Below, piece after piece: positions 1 through 12,887 of a DNA stretch of 64,000 nt. Origin of the DNA: Amoebidium appalachense (lineage: Eukaryota > Ichthyosporea). A program made the position numbers and the translations under genes. The DNA is taken from the NCBI GenBank assembly GCA_963693365.1, contig CAVNZM010000004.1, forward strand, positions 2,170,001 through 2,234,000, written 5' to 3'. The notes below the pieces were generated by a model. The model had not been told where the DNA came from. It searched no databases and saw nothing but the letters and a program-made list of their open reading frames with translations. Positions within the stretch are counted from its first letter, which is position 1. Each line of letters opens with the position of its first letter.

Positions 1-522
1 ACCAATCATTTGTCATATGAGGTATACGGTGGTAAACCTGAACCATTGATCTATCTATCAACCTTGGTGGAGAAAGGGGGGGGGAGGGGGATGGGAGGTA
101 AGTATGCATTTCAGTGTAGAAAAACCTCCCTAGGGGAGGAGCGGAGAGGGGGGCGGGGAAGACCTAGAGGCTTTAGAAGAAACTCCCAGGGAGTTTTCTT
201 CTCGATGGCGCAAGGAACACACAGTAAAATGGAAGTGCAGGCAAGGTGATGGGGGGGGGGGGGGGGGGGGATGGAGAGAGGTGTGTGGGGAGGGGACGGG
301 GGGGCAGGGGAAAGAGAGACAGAGGGGTGGGAGGGCGCCGGGGGGCAGGCAGGGGGGGGGGGGGGGGGGGACGAGGGCAAGGGAGAGAGGTGGGGGGAAA
401 GGGAGGGGGTGCTGCGTACATATGCTTCTCCCTGTGTCTGGTTGCCGGTGGCAAAAGCCTTCAGCACTTTGAATTTGGACGGTTGCTGCCAAAATAGCCC
501 CAGAGCATACCCCAAACCTACG

Positions 523-569
<47 letters not shown>

Positions 570-959
570 CGTGTGCGTGTGTGGTGTGAGCGTATGTGTG
601 TGTGCATGCATGTATGTGTGTGTGTGTGTTCGGGATATTGGGCCAGGAGCAGGGGGGGCGGAGGGGGGGGGAGGGGATTAGTGTACTGTAATCCGGTCTC
701 TCGTGCCAACAGAATTCTTATGAGTTTATACTGGTTCGTTTGTTCTTCCTTTGATTCATCGCTGCCTACCTTGGCTATGCTTCCTTCATGAGTTTGCATA
801 GAGAGGCAAAGAAGGAAGAGGAAGGCGCGGGGGGGGGGGGGGGGGGGGGGGGTTGAGCTGTGCGGGGGGGAGTGATCCCATATATTAAGGGAGGGAGGTG
901 GGCGGGAGAGGTGTGTGCAGGTTGGTGTCTGGGGAGCAGGGGGAAGGGAAGAAGCTCAC
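1..959. repeat. Homopolymer and TG-repeat rich left edge
   Basis: This stretch contains poly-G runs near 252-270, 353-370 and 831-852, and a TG run at about 523-560 that degrades into GC/GT and TGTA variants to about 628. The ORFs drawn across it are low-complexity products of these repeats. Short ordinary sequence at 110-240, 420-515 and 690-800 could hold minus-strand exons, but nothing is recognisable. Confidence 0.7.
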
Positions 960-1537
960 GGGGGTCGAGTAGCTGGCAGCTATCTCGATCGTGATCATGG
1001 ACTTGGCTATTCTCAATCCCCCCCTTTACCCCCATCCCCCTCCCTCCCCACCTTCAATCTCCACCCTCTTTGTTCCCCCCATCTATCGTTCTTTTATGTC
1101 ATTGGGTTTGAGGCCTTCTCTCCTGCCTTGTAACTCCCCCCCCCCCCCCCCCCCCCTCCTCCCCCCCCCCCCCCTTGCCCACTTTCAACCCTCCCCCTCC
1201 CCCCCCCCCCCCTAAACATCATCAACCTCCCCCACCCCCCCCCCCCCCCCCCCCCCACCCACCCCCCTCCCGCCCGCCCCATCAGCAATACAACAGGTTG
1301 GTTGATAGCAACCGGGAAAAAAAAGTGAGAGAGAGAAGGCAAGGGGGACTCGGGGCGGAAGGGATGGGGGGGGTGAGGGATGGGGGAAGGGGGTGGGGTG
1401 AGAGGGAGGTGGAGGGAGGGGGAGGGATGGGTGGGTGGAGGGGGGGAAGAGGGGGGAGGGGCCGGGGGGGGGGGGGAAGGGGGAGGGTCACCGAGGACCG
1501 GGTAGTTGTATCTTCTCAGCTGGCCTCCATTTGGCGG
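960..1537 (-). other. Possible downstream exons of the phosphatase-like gene
   Basis: On the minus strand, 1537-1492 is open, follows an ACACAG acceptor, ends at GTGACC and leaves phase 1. The segment 1006-960 follows AATAG, ends at GTGAGC and returns to phase 0. Phase compatibility with the exon ending at 2319 is the only positive evidence. Neither segment has a recognised motif, and the intervening DNA is poly-C/poly-G. Confidence 0.2.
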
Positions 1538-2202
1538 CTGTGTTATGCTGGTGGGCTTAACTGTGGGTGTGGGTAGCAGTGTGTATTTGTGATAGATCTG
1601 CAGCTAATGGTCAGAACACATTCACAATGGGGTTGAGGCATCTTTGATCCACTACTATGCTTCTGCTGCCTGCTTACTATAATAGTAGCCAAATGCCATA
1701 CAAAGCCTCCGTCTCCCTAATGATCTGATTAATACCTTCTCCCTCCGTCCCGCCCCCACCCCCCACCCCCCCCCCCCCCTCCTTCCCTCCCTCTCTCCCC
1801 CTTCCCCCATCCCCCTCCAACCACCCGCCCACACACCCACCAGTGGGCCACCACACAGCAAAGAAATGTTAAGATTTCTCTTTTAGTGTGTGTCGATCTT
1901 TCTGCTCTCAACGGAGCATTCAGGAACACACCACACACGCTGCCACACACATGGACTTCCCCGCTTGCCTGCGAACAGCCGCCTCCCCCTCCTCCCCCCT
2001 CCCCCCTTCCCTCCCCTCCCATCCCCCCCTCCCCCCCCCCCTCCCCCCCCAGCACACAGCCACCCGCTAGCATCCATCATCCACCCAGTCACCCATCACA
2101 TATTAATGCAAAGGGGCCTTCTTTTCTCCCCCCCCCCCCCCCCCCTTCCAACCACACACGCACACGCACCGACACCCAGCCCCCCCCCCCCCCCTCCCCC
2201 CC

Positions 2203-2237
<35 letters not shown>

Positions 2238-2318
2238 AACTACCCACCAACCCCCCCGGTCCCCCCCTTCCGGCCGCCACCGCCTCCCCCCCCCCAACAC
2301 ACACGCACACATACTCAC

Positions 2319-3236
2319 CGGGCAGTCTGTAGGCACGTGCTCCCTGACCTCTCTTGCTGCCCTCAGGTCCACTATTGTGTCTATTGAGTATTCTCCCACC
2401 AGCCTCCCCACGTCTGCCTCCGTAGCTTCGTCTGGCCGTGCACAGCGGAAAAGCAACCCCTGGCGCACTCTCTGTGCCCAAGCCCCAAGAAACATTACCA
2501 TGGGACAGGTTCGACACCTTGCAGAGATATGAATGCTCCCACTCGCTCGACCACAGAAGTACAGAAGCGCACGCTTAAACACCCGCACACAAGAGCTGGT
2601 TTGTGTCTCCTTCCCGTCGACTTCCTCTTTTCTTCCAAATATTTAAATTGGTAAGGATTGTCACAGAATGCCAATCGCACCACCTAGAAGGCGTGCCTTT
2701 AAGCTAGGTAGCTGCTTCCTATATATGAGCATTGTGTACGGGTACCTGAAAGAAAACAAGTGAGCAGCATTGGTGTTTGAATTAGAGCCTCAGCCTATAT
2801 AGGAATTAAAGTAAGAATTGATTCAGTTTCTTTTCGTGTCAAACCTCACCTCTGTAAGAGTGCATATGCAAGCAGTAAATTCGTGATGGACGTGATGAAC
2901 TTTATGCCCTAGTTTGATGAACGAGAACTCGAGACAGCTATTGAACAAAGCCCCAATCACTGAATTGTAGGAAGCATGCGAAACACCTTGGTCCGGTAGT
3001 GCTAGCCCAGCCAACCGCACCCAGAGCATTCCACTCCATCTTCGGATCCTAAACACACCACATATGGCTACGCAAGCATAAGTACACTGAACAAGTTCGC
3101 ACACACACAAAACAAACCATTGCTCACATGTAGCCGCACAACATACCTTTCCATCCTGAGTCGTGTGCCCACCAATGTCCCTGAAGTTGTGTATCTTTTC
3201 TAAGCTTCCCAGCTTTCCTTCCGTTTCAACAGTCAT
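2319..3236 (-). CDS. Tyrosine/dual-specificity phosphatase-like gene, 5' part (two exons)
   Basis: Two exons are clear. Exon 1 is 3236-3147 (30 codons from the ATG, donor GTATGT). Exon 2 is 2471-2319 (51 codons, acceptor CACAG, donor GTGAGT). Both junctions are phase 0. The joined protein has NFRDIGG at residues 17-23, RQGLLFRCARPDEAT at 33-47 and IDTIVDLRAAREVRE at about 60-74. These are the opening motifs of the tyrosine-phosphatase family Pfam calls Y_phosphatase3 (N-F-R-D-x-G-G, then a GLLFRSA-like strand, then IDLR..E). The family dephosphorylates phosphotyrosine or phospholipid substrates through a later HCxxGKxR loop. I could not find that loop downstream, so the gene is either more finely split, runs off the window's left edge, or is broken. 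Weak further exon candidates that keep phase are 1537-1492 and 1006-960. The family call is fairly sure; activity is unknown. Confidence 0.65.
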
Positions 3237-5173
3237 TTTTACTGTCACCACTACTACAAGCCCAGGATGAAGCTCAATGCGAAAAAATGAGATCGGTAGA
3301 TGTCAGCGAGGTGGTGGCAATGTGATGTCCACGAACGGCAGGCAGGAGTTGCAGACTTCCTCCCCAGCGACGGGCACCACGAGGACTTGGAAACTTGGAA
3401 ACGTTTAGATCGGAAACAAGAGTCTATAGTCTACGTGTATTTAACATCCCTGTCGTGTGTGTTGAAACTTCAGTCTAGCATGCACATAAGAAGATCACAA
3501 CCTAATAGTGACTACAATTGTACTTAGGCAGGAGCGTGCTTCTCGAGTTTCTTTTGTTGTTATGTTCTCGGGCCAGCGGGGCTTCCACAAAAGCAGCAAC
3601 ACAGTGATTGGGCAATAAAGACCGCCAAGATTTACTGATTGGTGCTCTTGTAAAACTATGTATGCATGACAAAGATTGAATGAAAATACACAAAACCAGG
3701 AAATCTGCATTCTTTTGAGGGTGAGTAATTGTGACCGTCATCCGCCACCGCGGGACGGCTCGCCGAGTGACGCCGACTCGGCCGGCGCACTGTATGAGCG
3801 AGATATCCCTTGGATAGTCGGGCCTATAGACCCCCCTCTCTGATAGACCCGCCTGGCATGCCCCTAGCCTGCCGCACGCATCATGCCAGCTCAGTCTCTC
3901 GCTGGCGCTCTCTCGTTCAGGTCTGATCCTTTCTTGTTGCCACGTGTCGTAGCTCTCCCACGCGTCCGACAATACAGGCTCGCCCACGTTATCACGAGGT
4001 CAGTGTCTCTTTGCCTGTCTTGTCTCCTTTCCGTGCCTGGAGCACGTTGACACATGGTAGCAGAAAAGGTTCTTTCCTTTATATGAGCGTAATCAGCGGC
4101 ATAGTATAGGGGGAGCCATGAGGCTCGGGCAGGGTCTCTGCGGATCTGGTCTCTGCCTATGACTCCAAGTACAAATTCATATGCGTGTGATTGTGGGACA
4201 ATCTCACTCATACAGCACTTGTACTGTGCAGCCGATTCCGTTAGACCGGTTTAGAGATGATTTTTTTCAAATTCTGCCTAACCTTATATGGCTCACCGGA
4301 ACAATTCGAATCTACATAGTGATTGGTTGCGCCAAAAGTAAGGGCCAAGGTAAGGGCTGCTCAGGCGGTGACAGGCCAAAATCTCAGACCGACAGCCTCT
4401 CAAAAGCAGTTAGGCCCCGATTTTACTTAGAAAGTTGGTTTTCGTCCAAAAAGTTTTAGGAAATAAAAAGACGCGCAAGAATGATATAAGCAGTCGGGGT
4501 GCTCCGACAACGCCTACATCGCCAATTAATAATTTACTAATGGAGCAAAACCCCTTTTCTATTCAGATTATTGATTTTAAGCATTATAAGCAAAAATTGG
4601 TATATGACCGCCGATCACTTGACTCAGCCCTTCATTTCGCCAGTTCGGCTGGCTGGATCTCTCTAGAGCGAAGCAAACACATTGAGATTCTCAATTAGTA
4701 AATCGAAATTGGTCTATAGTCAACCATATGCCGTCCAATATCACCAGTACATATCTCTACTAACGCCGCAACTGAGCAGTTTGAGCTGGGAGCATTGTTA
4801 TTTTCCCACATTCTCTTTTGAGGGCTGCCTGAGGCTGATCAGCCCAGGGCTGGGGGTGGGCCATCTAGATCTTGAATTTTTGATGGTGCGCGTTTGACCA
4901 CTAAGAGCCTTTGACAAATTCTGTTTGCCGATCTAGATCTATTCAGAAATGAATCGCCTTATCGGCACCATGCACGTGTGACATGTAGGCTACACAGTCC
5001 CACACACACACGAGCTCGCGCACACACGGAATAAAAAAATGCCCACCTGCTTAAAGGCACTTACTAATAGCGAAGCGTACACATAATCAACGACCCAGGA
5101 GTAAAAAAAATTAGATGCACACGCCTGCCGATACGGCACCCCATTGCTGCCACCAGGGATTTCGAACTCAAAC
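3237..5173. other. Intergenic region, no gene seen
   Basis: Sequence of mixed composition lies between the divergent phosphatase-like gene and the small gene starting at 5174. It lacks the long homopolymers typical of the window and probably holds both promoters. TGATTGG (inverted CCAAT) motifs occur near 3605, 3635 and 4320. The minus-strand ORF at 3502-3987 has no domain and no coding signature I can support. Confidence 0.5.
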
Positions 5174-5737
5174 ATGGAAACACAAAAACAACCAACATGT
5201 GTGCGGAGGCCCAAGCGCACACAATCACAGACTCAGCAAAGGTCCAAAGTGCCAATGCGTGACCACATTTTTGCCCTTTACGACTGCGACTTTGCATTAG
5301 CTAGCGACTCAGAGGAAGAACTTCCTGGTGGTACGGACATGTGGGATGTTGTTGTTGTGCCACATGTGAGCGAGGAAGCAGAGAAAAAGGGAATCCAGCT
5401 AGTTGGGTGGTCCTTAACGGCATACGAAGTGAGAGCACCTGGGAAAAGGCGTTACTCTTCAACTGCTCTTCTAGACAAGCAACCGTACGCATACCGCGGC
5501 GGCCCATATCAGTATACACGCACACAAGGCACATCTACACAAGCTGCAGCACAGTCATCTAGAAGGGCTTCTTCTTCCCATGATTTCTCTTCGACGACCA
5601 GGAGGTTTATTAGGCACAAAATTTGCCAAGGCAACAAACACTGTCAGAGGTCGGAACACCAGCTTCTGCGGCATGAAGAGTGTTTATATGCACGTCAAAC
5701 AGCTCTGAATGTGGAGGAACACGGGGGATGTGTTTGA
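5174..5737 (+). CDS. Small intronless gene of unknown function
   Basis: An ORF of 187 codons starts at the ATG at 5174 (METQKQPTCV) and ends with TGA at 5735-5737. A further in-frame ATG lies 10 codons upstream at 5144. The first 100 residues are varied and free of repeat artefacts: a basic Gln-rich start, an acidic patch ASDSEEELPGG, a hydrophobic segment DMWDVVVVPHV, and KKGIQLVGWSLTAYEVRAPG. The tail is Ser/Arg/His-rich. An AATAAA signal lies at 5950-5955. No family is recognised and no signal peptide or membrane helix is evident. It is convergent with the MED30-like gene. It could instead be one exon of a larger gene. Confidence 0.45.
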   Translation: METQKQPTCVRRPKRTQSQTQQRSKVPMRDHIFALYDCDFALASDSEEELPGGTDMWDVVVVPHVSEEAEKKGIQLVGWSLTAYEVRAPGKRRYSSTALLDKQPYAYRGGPYQYTRTQGTSTQAAAQSSRRASSSHDFSSTTRRFIRHKICQGNKHCQRSEHQLLRHEECLYARQTALNVEEHGGCV

Positions 5738-5949
5738 AAACTCAGATCGAGCTGCGACTGAGAGTGAAGACAGTGTGATCTTATTATAATTACCGTGGTA
5801 CATAAGCGTGTGAAACATTGCAGCAAATCTCATTCGCATAACAAGAAGAACACCGGTGACTTGGAACACAGATGTGTGTCACAATTGAACTACCGCACAC
5901 CTCTGTTGAGCTCTGCTGCTGCAAATTAAACCAGCATAGTCATTCATTC

Positions 5950-5955
5950 AATAAA
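5950..5955 (+). terminator. Putative polyadenylation signal AATAAA
   Basis: AATAAA lies about 215 nt after the stop of the small gene at 5174-5737, in unique AT-rich sequence. Confidence 0.4.
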
Positions 5956-6124
5956 TCAACTATTTTGCCTTCCAAGTTTCCTTAATATTATCCTCGCCAC
6001 CCCTACAGTAACCACTGCATGTGGCGCCGACCCTGGGCCAATCAGAGAACGTTGTGTGCGGCCATTACACCTCACCTCGAACACATACATGATGGCAACT
6101 TAATGTTTCAATGCTGTATAATGA

Positions 6125-6130
6125 TTTATT
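6125..6130 (-). terminator. Putative polyadenylation signal (TTTATT on the plus strand)
   Basis: The minus strand reads AATAAA about 480 nt after the stop codon of the MED30-like gene. The two convergent genes would then end about 170 bp apart. Confidence 0.35.
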
Positions 6131-6334
6131 GGTGCACAAACACGAACACATATTACCCATGCATGTGCACAAGTCAGACTTTACAAGAGTTACATCACCA
6201 TTAGTCTTCTCGAAATATTTTCAAAAATGCAATAACTTTGCAGACACATCATTGTTGTACAGAACCATCTATGTCATTCATTCATAGAATAGAAACGTTT
6301 GTTAAGCAGCATCATGTGTCCACACACATTCAGA

Positions 6335-6595
6335 ACTCCCCCCCCCCCCCCCCCCCCCTCCCCCCCCTCCCCCCAACCCCACCCCCCTTCCCCGCCCACC
6401 CTCTAAATCATGCCAGCCAGCCCCCCACCCGCACTACACAACCACTGACACCCACCACCAACCAAACAAGAGGAAAGAAGACACCCCACATGTGCATGCA
6501 CACACACGCACGCACGCACGCACGCACGCAGGCACGCACGCACGCACGCGCACACGCACGCACGCGCGCGCGCGCACACACACACACACACATGT
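6335..6595. repeat. Poly-C run followed by CGCA/CACACG repeats
   Basis: C-rich tract at 6339-6400, then ACGC tetramer repeats at about 6500-6550 merging into CG and CA dinucleotides to 6592. It lies just 3' of the MED30-like stop codon and generates the Arg/Ala/His/Thr ORFs there. Confidence 0.8.
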
Positions 6596-6607
6596 GCAGA
6601 GGCCTTA

Positions 6608-6870
6608 TTATGTTGTTTTTGCGCTGACCACCGCCACCATCATGTTGAGGTCTCTCATGTCTTCCATGGCTTTGCGTAGCGCCCGGTTTTGGCCCGCAAG
6701 CATCTGCGGTGATACAGTTGAGCAAAGGAGTGGCGGAGGTGGTGACGGAGGATGGGGAGAGGGGGGTGGGGGGGGGGGGAGGGGGGGGGAGGGGGGGGGG
6801 AGGGGGGGGGGGGGGGAGGACGGGGTTAGATATGGAGGCAAATATTGCGAAGGCAACAAGTGTCGGAAGG

Positions 6871-6922
<52 letters not shown>

Positions 6923-8076
6923 GATGTATGCGTCAGAGGGTTGGAAATATGGAGGAGACAACAAAGAGCAACAACAAAGCGTCACAAAAGTGGGAAACCC
7001 AAAATCAAACAATGAAAGCGTGCAGGCAGAAGACACTTGAACAGAGCCCATCATCAGGGGGGTTCCTATGCCTCCACAAAAGCATGGGTTTCGACTCCTG
7101 AACCTCTTGCGCGTGGTTCCCAACCCATACTTTGTTTCAACAGCAATAGGCGAGTCCACCCGTCTTCGCCAAAGACAAGCAGGGTTGTGGAGAAGCAGTG
7201 GGAGAAGCAGAAAGTGTGTTGATCAATTTCTGCTATTCAGTGTGCGGAAATCCATAAGCTAACTCAGGGGATGGTTTGCCGGCAATTTGATCGGGGGATC
7301 CAATCAATCGGGATCAATCAAATTCCAGTCTGTGAGCCGGTCAAAATTTTCTCTTTCGGGGCTTTTCTGTCTAAGTTTCAACGCTAGATCCAGAAAGAAT
7401 GGCGCATATAATTTGCCCTGAAAATAAAATCCTACTAATAAAGTGGGGGGTAATTACATAATTAAGTTTCAATGTCAGTCCCTCGTAGGGTCTTATTCTA
7501 CCCTCTCTATAACTGCTTATGCTAACCAAAGATGGCGCCTCAACCGAGGCCTACCACTCCCCCGGACAAGTGGGTTCTGCGTAATTGACCCCCAACTTTA
7601 TGAGTAAATTTTCTCCCAAAGTTTATTCGGTCAATCGTCCAGGATCTAAACGGGGTTTATAGTGCATTATAGTGCATAGTGCATCTATTGATCGACTGGA
7701 TCAGTTATGAAATTTGGTCGATCTCAATCCGTTGCGCACCCCCAATTTTTAACTAAACATCATCCCCCGAGTCACCTTATATAAATGGTGCAAACAAATT
7801 AACCACCACAGACCACATTTAATCCTCTTCAAACCTCTTGCACACATGAGTTTGACGCAGTACTTTGCCATTGGGGGAACGCAAGGGTGCTTGCAACGTG
7901 CCTTCGGCAAGTTACATACAAGTTGTTGTTTTCTTTCAATTCAATATTTAGAACAGGGCACAGTCCTATAAAAGTAAGTGGTGACATGGTCCTATAGATT
8001 TGTGTGTGCAAGTTATCATATGTAGTTGCGTGCTCCCAGCAACACAGGCGGAGGAGGGGGTGGTGGTGGTGGTGGT

Positions 8077-8127
<51 letters not shown>

Positions 8128-11100
8128 TAGCGGGGATTGGAGGAGGAGGGGACGAGGGAGAGGGGAAGGTGCGCAGGCGGGGCGGGGAGGGGGCGGCGCG
8201 AGGGGGCGGAGGGAGGGGGGGGGGATACCAATGCCAGCTCGTCCCGTCTTCTGGTCAGACTCTCAAACTCCTTTGCATCTTCTGGGCTCACCTCCTGCTT
8301 GTGGATATCAGGTGGCCAATAGTCCGCCTGCAGACACAAAACATTAGAAAGGTGTTTGTTTGAGAGTGGATTGTAGGGAATAATGCTTCCGCTGATTGGT
8401 GAGGGTCAATGCAGAGAGCAAACGCAAAGAATCAAGACATGGGGGCACTCAAGGACGCAAGAGGTACACAGACACGCATAGGAATAAGATGATCATCCAA
8501 ACCACCCAGGAAGCAGGCAGAACACTACGTATGAATATCATTGACCTTTAAACGAACAGACACCCACACATAGCCACACATGCATGTGAGCATACTTTTG
8601 GGCATATCTACAAACCCCCCTCCCCCCCCCCGAAAAAAAAACAAAAAAAAAAAAAACATACACACGCCCACCTTCTGTACTAAGACAGACATGTCCGTAT
8701 AGACACAAATGGTAAACGCCGCTTCAAAGACGACCTATACAATCGAATCAAGGAAGCAAGATAAAACACCGCAAAGCACCTGCATCTACACACATGCATG
8801 CAGGGGCACCCACACTTTCTCAACCTCCGGCACATGTTGCCTTCCTCATTCCCCTCCCCTCCCTTTCCGTGCCTCCTGTTCCCTCCGGCTCAACTCTCCC
8901 CTCCTTCCCTTCTACCCCCCCCCCCCCCCCAAAAAAAAAAAAAAAAACACTTCTCCCTCCCCCTTCCGCACGACACCCATCCACCCATCCATCCACGCAC
9001 CCGCCCGCCCAACCACCACCACCAACACACACACACACACACGCCTCCCCCCCCCCCACCACCACCCACCCACGCACCCATTCAACCACCCACCCACACA
9101 CACCTTCCCACCCCTCCCACCCCCCCCCCCCCCCCCCCCCCCCCCCCGGCCCCCCTGAAACACACACCCACACCCACCCATCCAGCCACCCACCTACCCA
9201 CCCACCACCCACCTATCCACCCACCTATCCACCCAACCACCTATCCACCTATCCACCCACCCACCCACCCACCTATCCACCCACCTATCCACCCACTCAC
9301 CTACCCACCTATCCACCCAACCACCTATCCACCTATCCACCCACCCACCCACCCACCTATCCACCCACCTATCCACCCACTCACCTACCCACCTATCCAC
9401 CCAACCACCTATCCACCTATCCACCCACCCACCCACCCACCTATCCACCCACCTATCCACCCACTCACCTACCCACCTATCCACCCAACCACCTATCCAC
9501 CTATCCACCCACCCACCTACCCACCTATCCACCCACCCACCTACACACCTATCCACCCACCCACCCACCCACCTATCCACCCACCTATCCACCCACCCAC
9601 CTACCCACCTATCCACCCAACCACCTATCCACCTATCCACCCACCCACCTACCCACCTATCCACCCACCCACCTACCCACCTATCCACCCACCCACCTAC
9701 CCACCTATCCACCCACCCACCTACACACCTATCCACCCACCCACCTACACACCTATCCACCCACCCACCCACCCACCTATCCACCCACCTATCCACCCAC
9801 CCACCTACCCACCTATCCACCCAACCACCTATCCACCCACCCACCTACCCACCTATCCACCCACCCACCTACCCACCTATCCACCCACCCACCTACACAC
9901 CTATCCACCCACCCACCTACCCACCTATCCACCCACCCACCTACCCACCTATCCACCCACCCACCTACCCACCTATCCACCCACCCACCTACCCACCTAT
10001 CCACCCACCCACCTACCCACCTATCCACCCACCCACCTACCCACCTATCCACCCACCCACCTACCCACCTATCCACCCACCCACCTACCCACCTATCCAC
10101 CCACCCACCTACACACCTATCCACCCACCCACCTACACACCTATCCACCCACCCACCTACCCACCTATCCACCCACCCACCTACCCACCTATCCACCCAC
10201 CCACCTACCCACCTATCCACCCACCCACCTACACACCTATCCACCCACCCACCTACCCACCTATCCACCCAACCACCCAACCACTAACAGCCTCACCCAT
10301 ACCTTGGCACACATCTCATTGATTCTATTCACCGTTGCCTTCAGTCTCTCCATCGCCACCGTGTGTGCCTGCAGTTGTTGCTGCAGTCGGGGCAGATCCC
10401 CCTCCACCCCCTTGCCCCCCTCTCGTGCCCCCTCAAGCAGAGACATGCGCCTGCTTGCTCGCCTCTGACCCTGCCCTTGGTCTGTGCGAAATTAAGGGGT
10501 CAGCCCGGACCTTAACACACGTATCCCCCCCCCCCCTGCCCCGGAGCCGGGCTCTCTTTTAAACACGTGCCCACAAAAGTACATTTGAGGAAGAAATACG
10601 CAGAGGCAGGCAGGCAGGCAGACAGATACATGCGTAATCAAACTACACTGACACCAACCACAGTTTCCTATATCCAACGCCAGCTACAGTATACAGTGCA
10701 TTTCTAATGTTTCATAACATCTATGTTCACCACATTACCCCCCCCCCCACCCCCCACCCCTTCCGCCCCTCTCCCAAGCCCCCCCCCCCCCCCCCCCCCT
10801 CCCCCCCCTCCCCCCCCCTCCCCCTCCCCCCTTGGCATCCCATTGAGCTATCCTTGGGTAGAGTGGCGTGCTGGTTGGTATTTGTATGCACAAGTTGGTG
10901 GTTCCATATAACTTTATTTTAGACAATGGTGTATGTGTTGACTTGTGTGTGGTATGGAAGTGTGGGGGGAGGGGGGGGGGGTAAAAACAGAATCGGTTGG
11001 TGTCCGTCTACGAGTAGGTGTGTGTGTGTGTGCGTGTTGGGGGGGGGGGGGGGGGGGGGGAGTGTGAGTGAGTGTGTGTGTGCGTCTGTGGATTTGTGAG

Positions 11101-12102
11101 TGTGTGTGGGGGGGGGGGGGGGAGGGGGGTTTTGAATGCGTCAAAAAGTACGAAGTACACAAGAACAAACGGATAACACGATGCAGAATGCAAGCCATAC
11201 ATAAAGAGTATGCATAATAAGCAGAGCCCATCCTCAGGGGGGGCCCACGTCATCCACAGTACCCGAGTTTCGACCTATTCCCCTCGTTAACGAAACCCAA
11301 CTCAGATACTGTTTCACTTGAACATGAGTAGGTCACCCGTCTTGATCAGAGACGAGCAGGGTTGCTTATGCAGGCAAGGGCAGTGGGAAAGGCCGGGGGT
11401 TAAAGTTGCAGCAGTAAGCAGAAGCAAGAAAAATATAGATAGGAACTCAGGAGACGGGGCTTCTAGGAAGCTCCCCCGTCGATACCTAAGTCGATACTTC
11501 CCTGGAGTGCATGTGTCAGTATGCATGTGAGGGCATGTGCACCAGCGTCCAGAAGTATGCATATTCGCGTTTGTCGTTCTCTCTCTCTGTGTGTGCATGT
11601 GGGGTTGTGTGTGCACATGTGCATATACGTCTGTCGGCCTTGTGTGTGTTCACATGTGTGCTTGTACATCTACATAGGTATGTAGGTGCAGGTGCAGGCA
11701 GGCACCTACGCACGTGGGTGTGTGCCTGTGCATTTAGAGTGTGAGTGCGGGTTTAGACTCAGCATGTCTACACTGTGACAGCGATATAAACGCTTCATTT
11801 TCGAAACGAGAAACATTAAACTGTATGCTACACATTCAAGTGGACGGAAAGGAGGCATGCTTCTTCAAAAAAAAACCGCACATACCGCTTTCAGGAGCTG
11901 AAACTTCTTCGGCCTTCGCTGGGAGTTTGAACTGTAACGGAGAGACAATTCGTAAGCAGATAACTTATGGGTTTAAAACAATTACGTGCCTTTCACTAGT
12001 TTTCCCAAAATACTAATTATCACTCGTGAGCCATGTACCCATACCTAGCTAGCCAAAACCATATTGAAGGCAAAACACATCAATTTTTTTTGGTGGTGTT
12101 GT

Positions 12103-12149
<47 letters not shown>

Positions 12150-12257
12150 GGGGGGGGGGGGAGGATAGAAATAAAAAGTAGGGAGTGGGTTGGGGTAGGA
12201 TCGAGAAAAGGGAGGGTGACGGGAAGGTGGGGGGGGGGGGGGGGGGGGGAGTAGGTG

Positions 12258-12288
<31 letters not shown>

Positions 12289-12618
12289 TGTGCAGAACAC
12301 GGGGAGCAACAAAAACGATGACTGCAATGCCATACCATAGCATGGCAATAGGCTGCCATAATAGCAAAAATTAGCGCAAGTGTTTCGTTTTTTTCACAGA
12401 AGAGCAAGCGAGAGAGAGGGGGGGGAGCAGAACGAGCGAGAGAAGGGGGGGTAGGGGGGAGAGGGGGGGAGGGGGGGGAGAGGGAGAAAGGGAGGGAGGG
12501 AGAGGGAGGGAGGGAGGGGAGAGGGAGGGAGGGAGGGAGAAGGGGGGAGGGTGGGTGGGGTGGGGGGAGAGAGTGAAGGGGAGAGAGAGAAGGGGGGAGT
12601 GAGAGATAGAGGGGGGTG

Positions 12619-12663
<45 letters not shown>

Positions 12664-12853
12664 AGAGAGGGAGGGAGGGGAGAGAGAGAGAGAGAGAGAA
12701 GAGGGAGGGGGGGGGGGGGGAGAGAAGGGGGGAGGAAGAGGAGGGGGGGGGGGGGGAGGGGGGGGGGGAAGAGAAGGAAGGAAAGAGGAAAAAAGAGGGA
12801 AGTGGGAAAGAAAAAGAGAGAGAGAGAGATAAAGAGAGGGAGGGGGTGGGAGT

Positions 12854-12887
<34 letters not shown>

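Noticed and set aside
3716-4070. Solo LTR with a tRNA-iMet-type primer-binding site (TGGTAGCAGA at 4053)
   Set aside because: Only ten bases fit, the presumed LTR ends share just TGT/ACA, and no second LTR or gag-pol sequence was found.
9180-10280. CRISPR-like array
   Set aside because: The repeats are contiguous tetramer-based units without unique spacers, in a eukaryotic intron.
8794-10468. Overlapping ORFs of 497 and 556 codons rich in Pro/Thr/Tyr/His
   Set aside because: They are translations of a 4-bp-phased minisatellite that is open in several frames on both strands and lies inside an intron.
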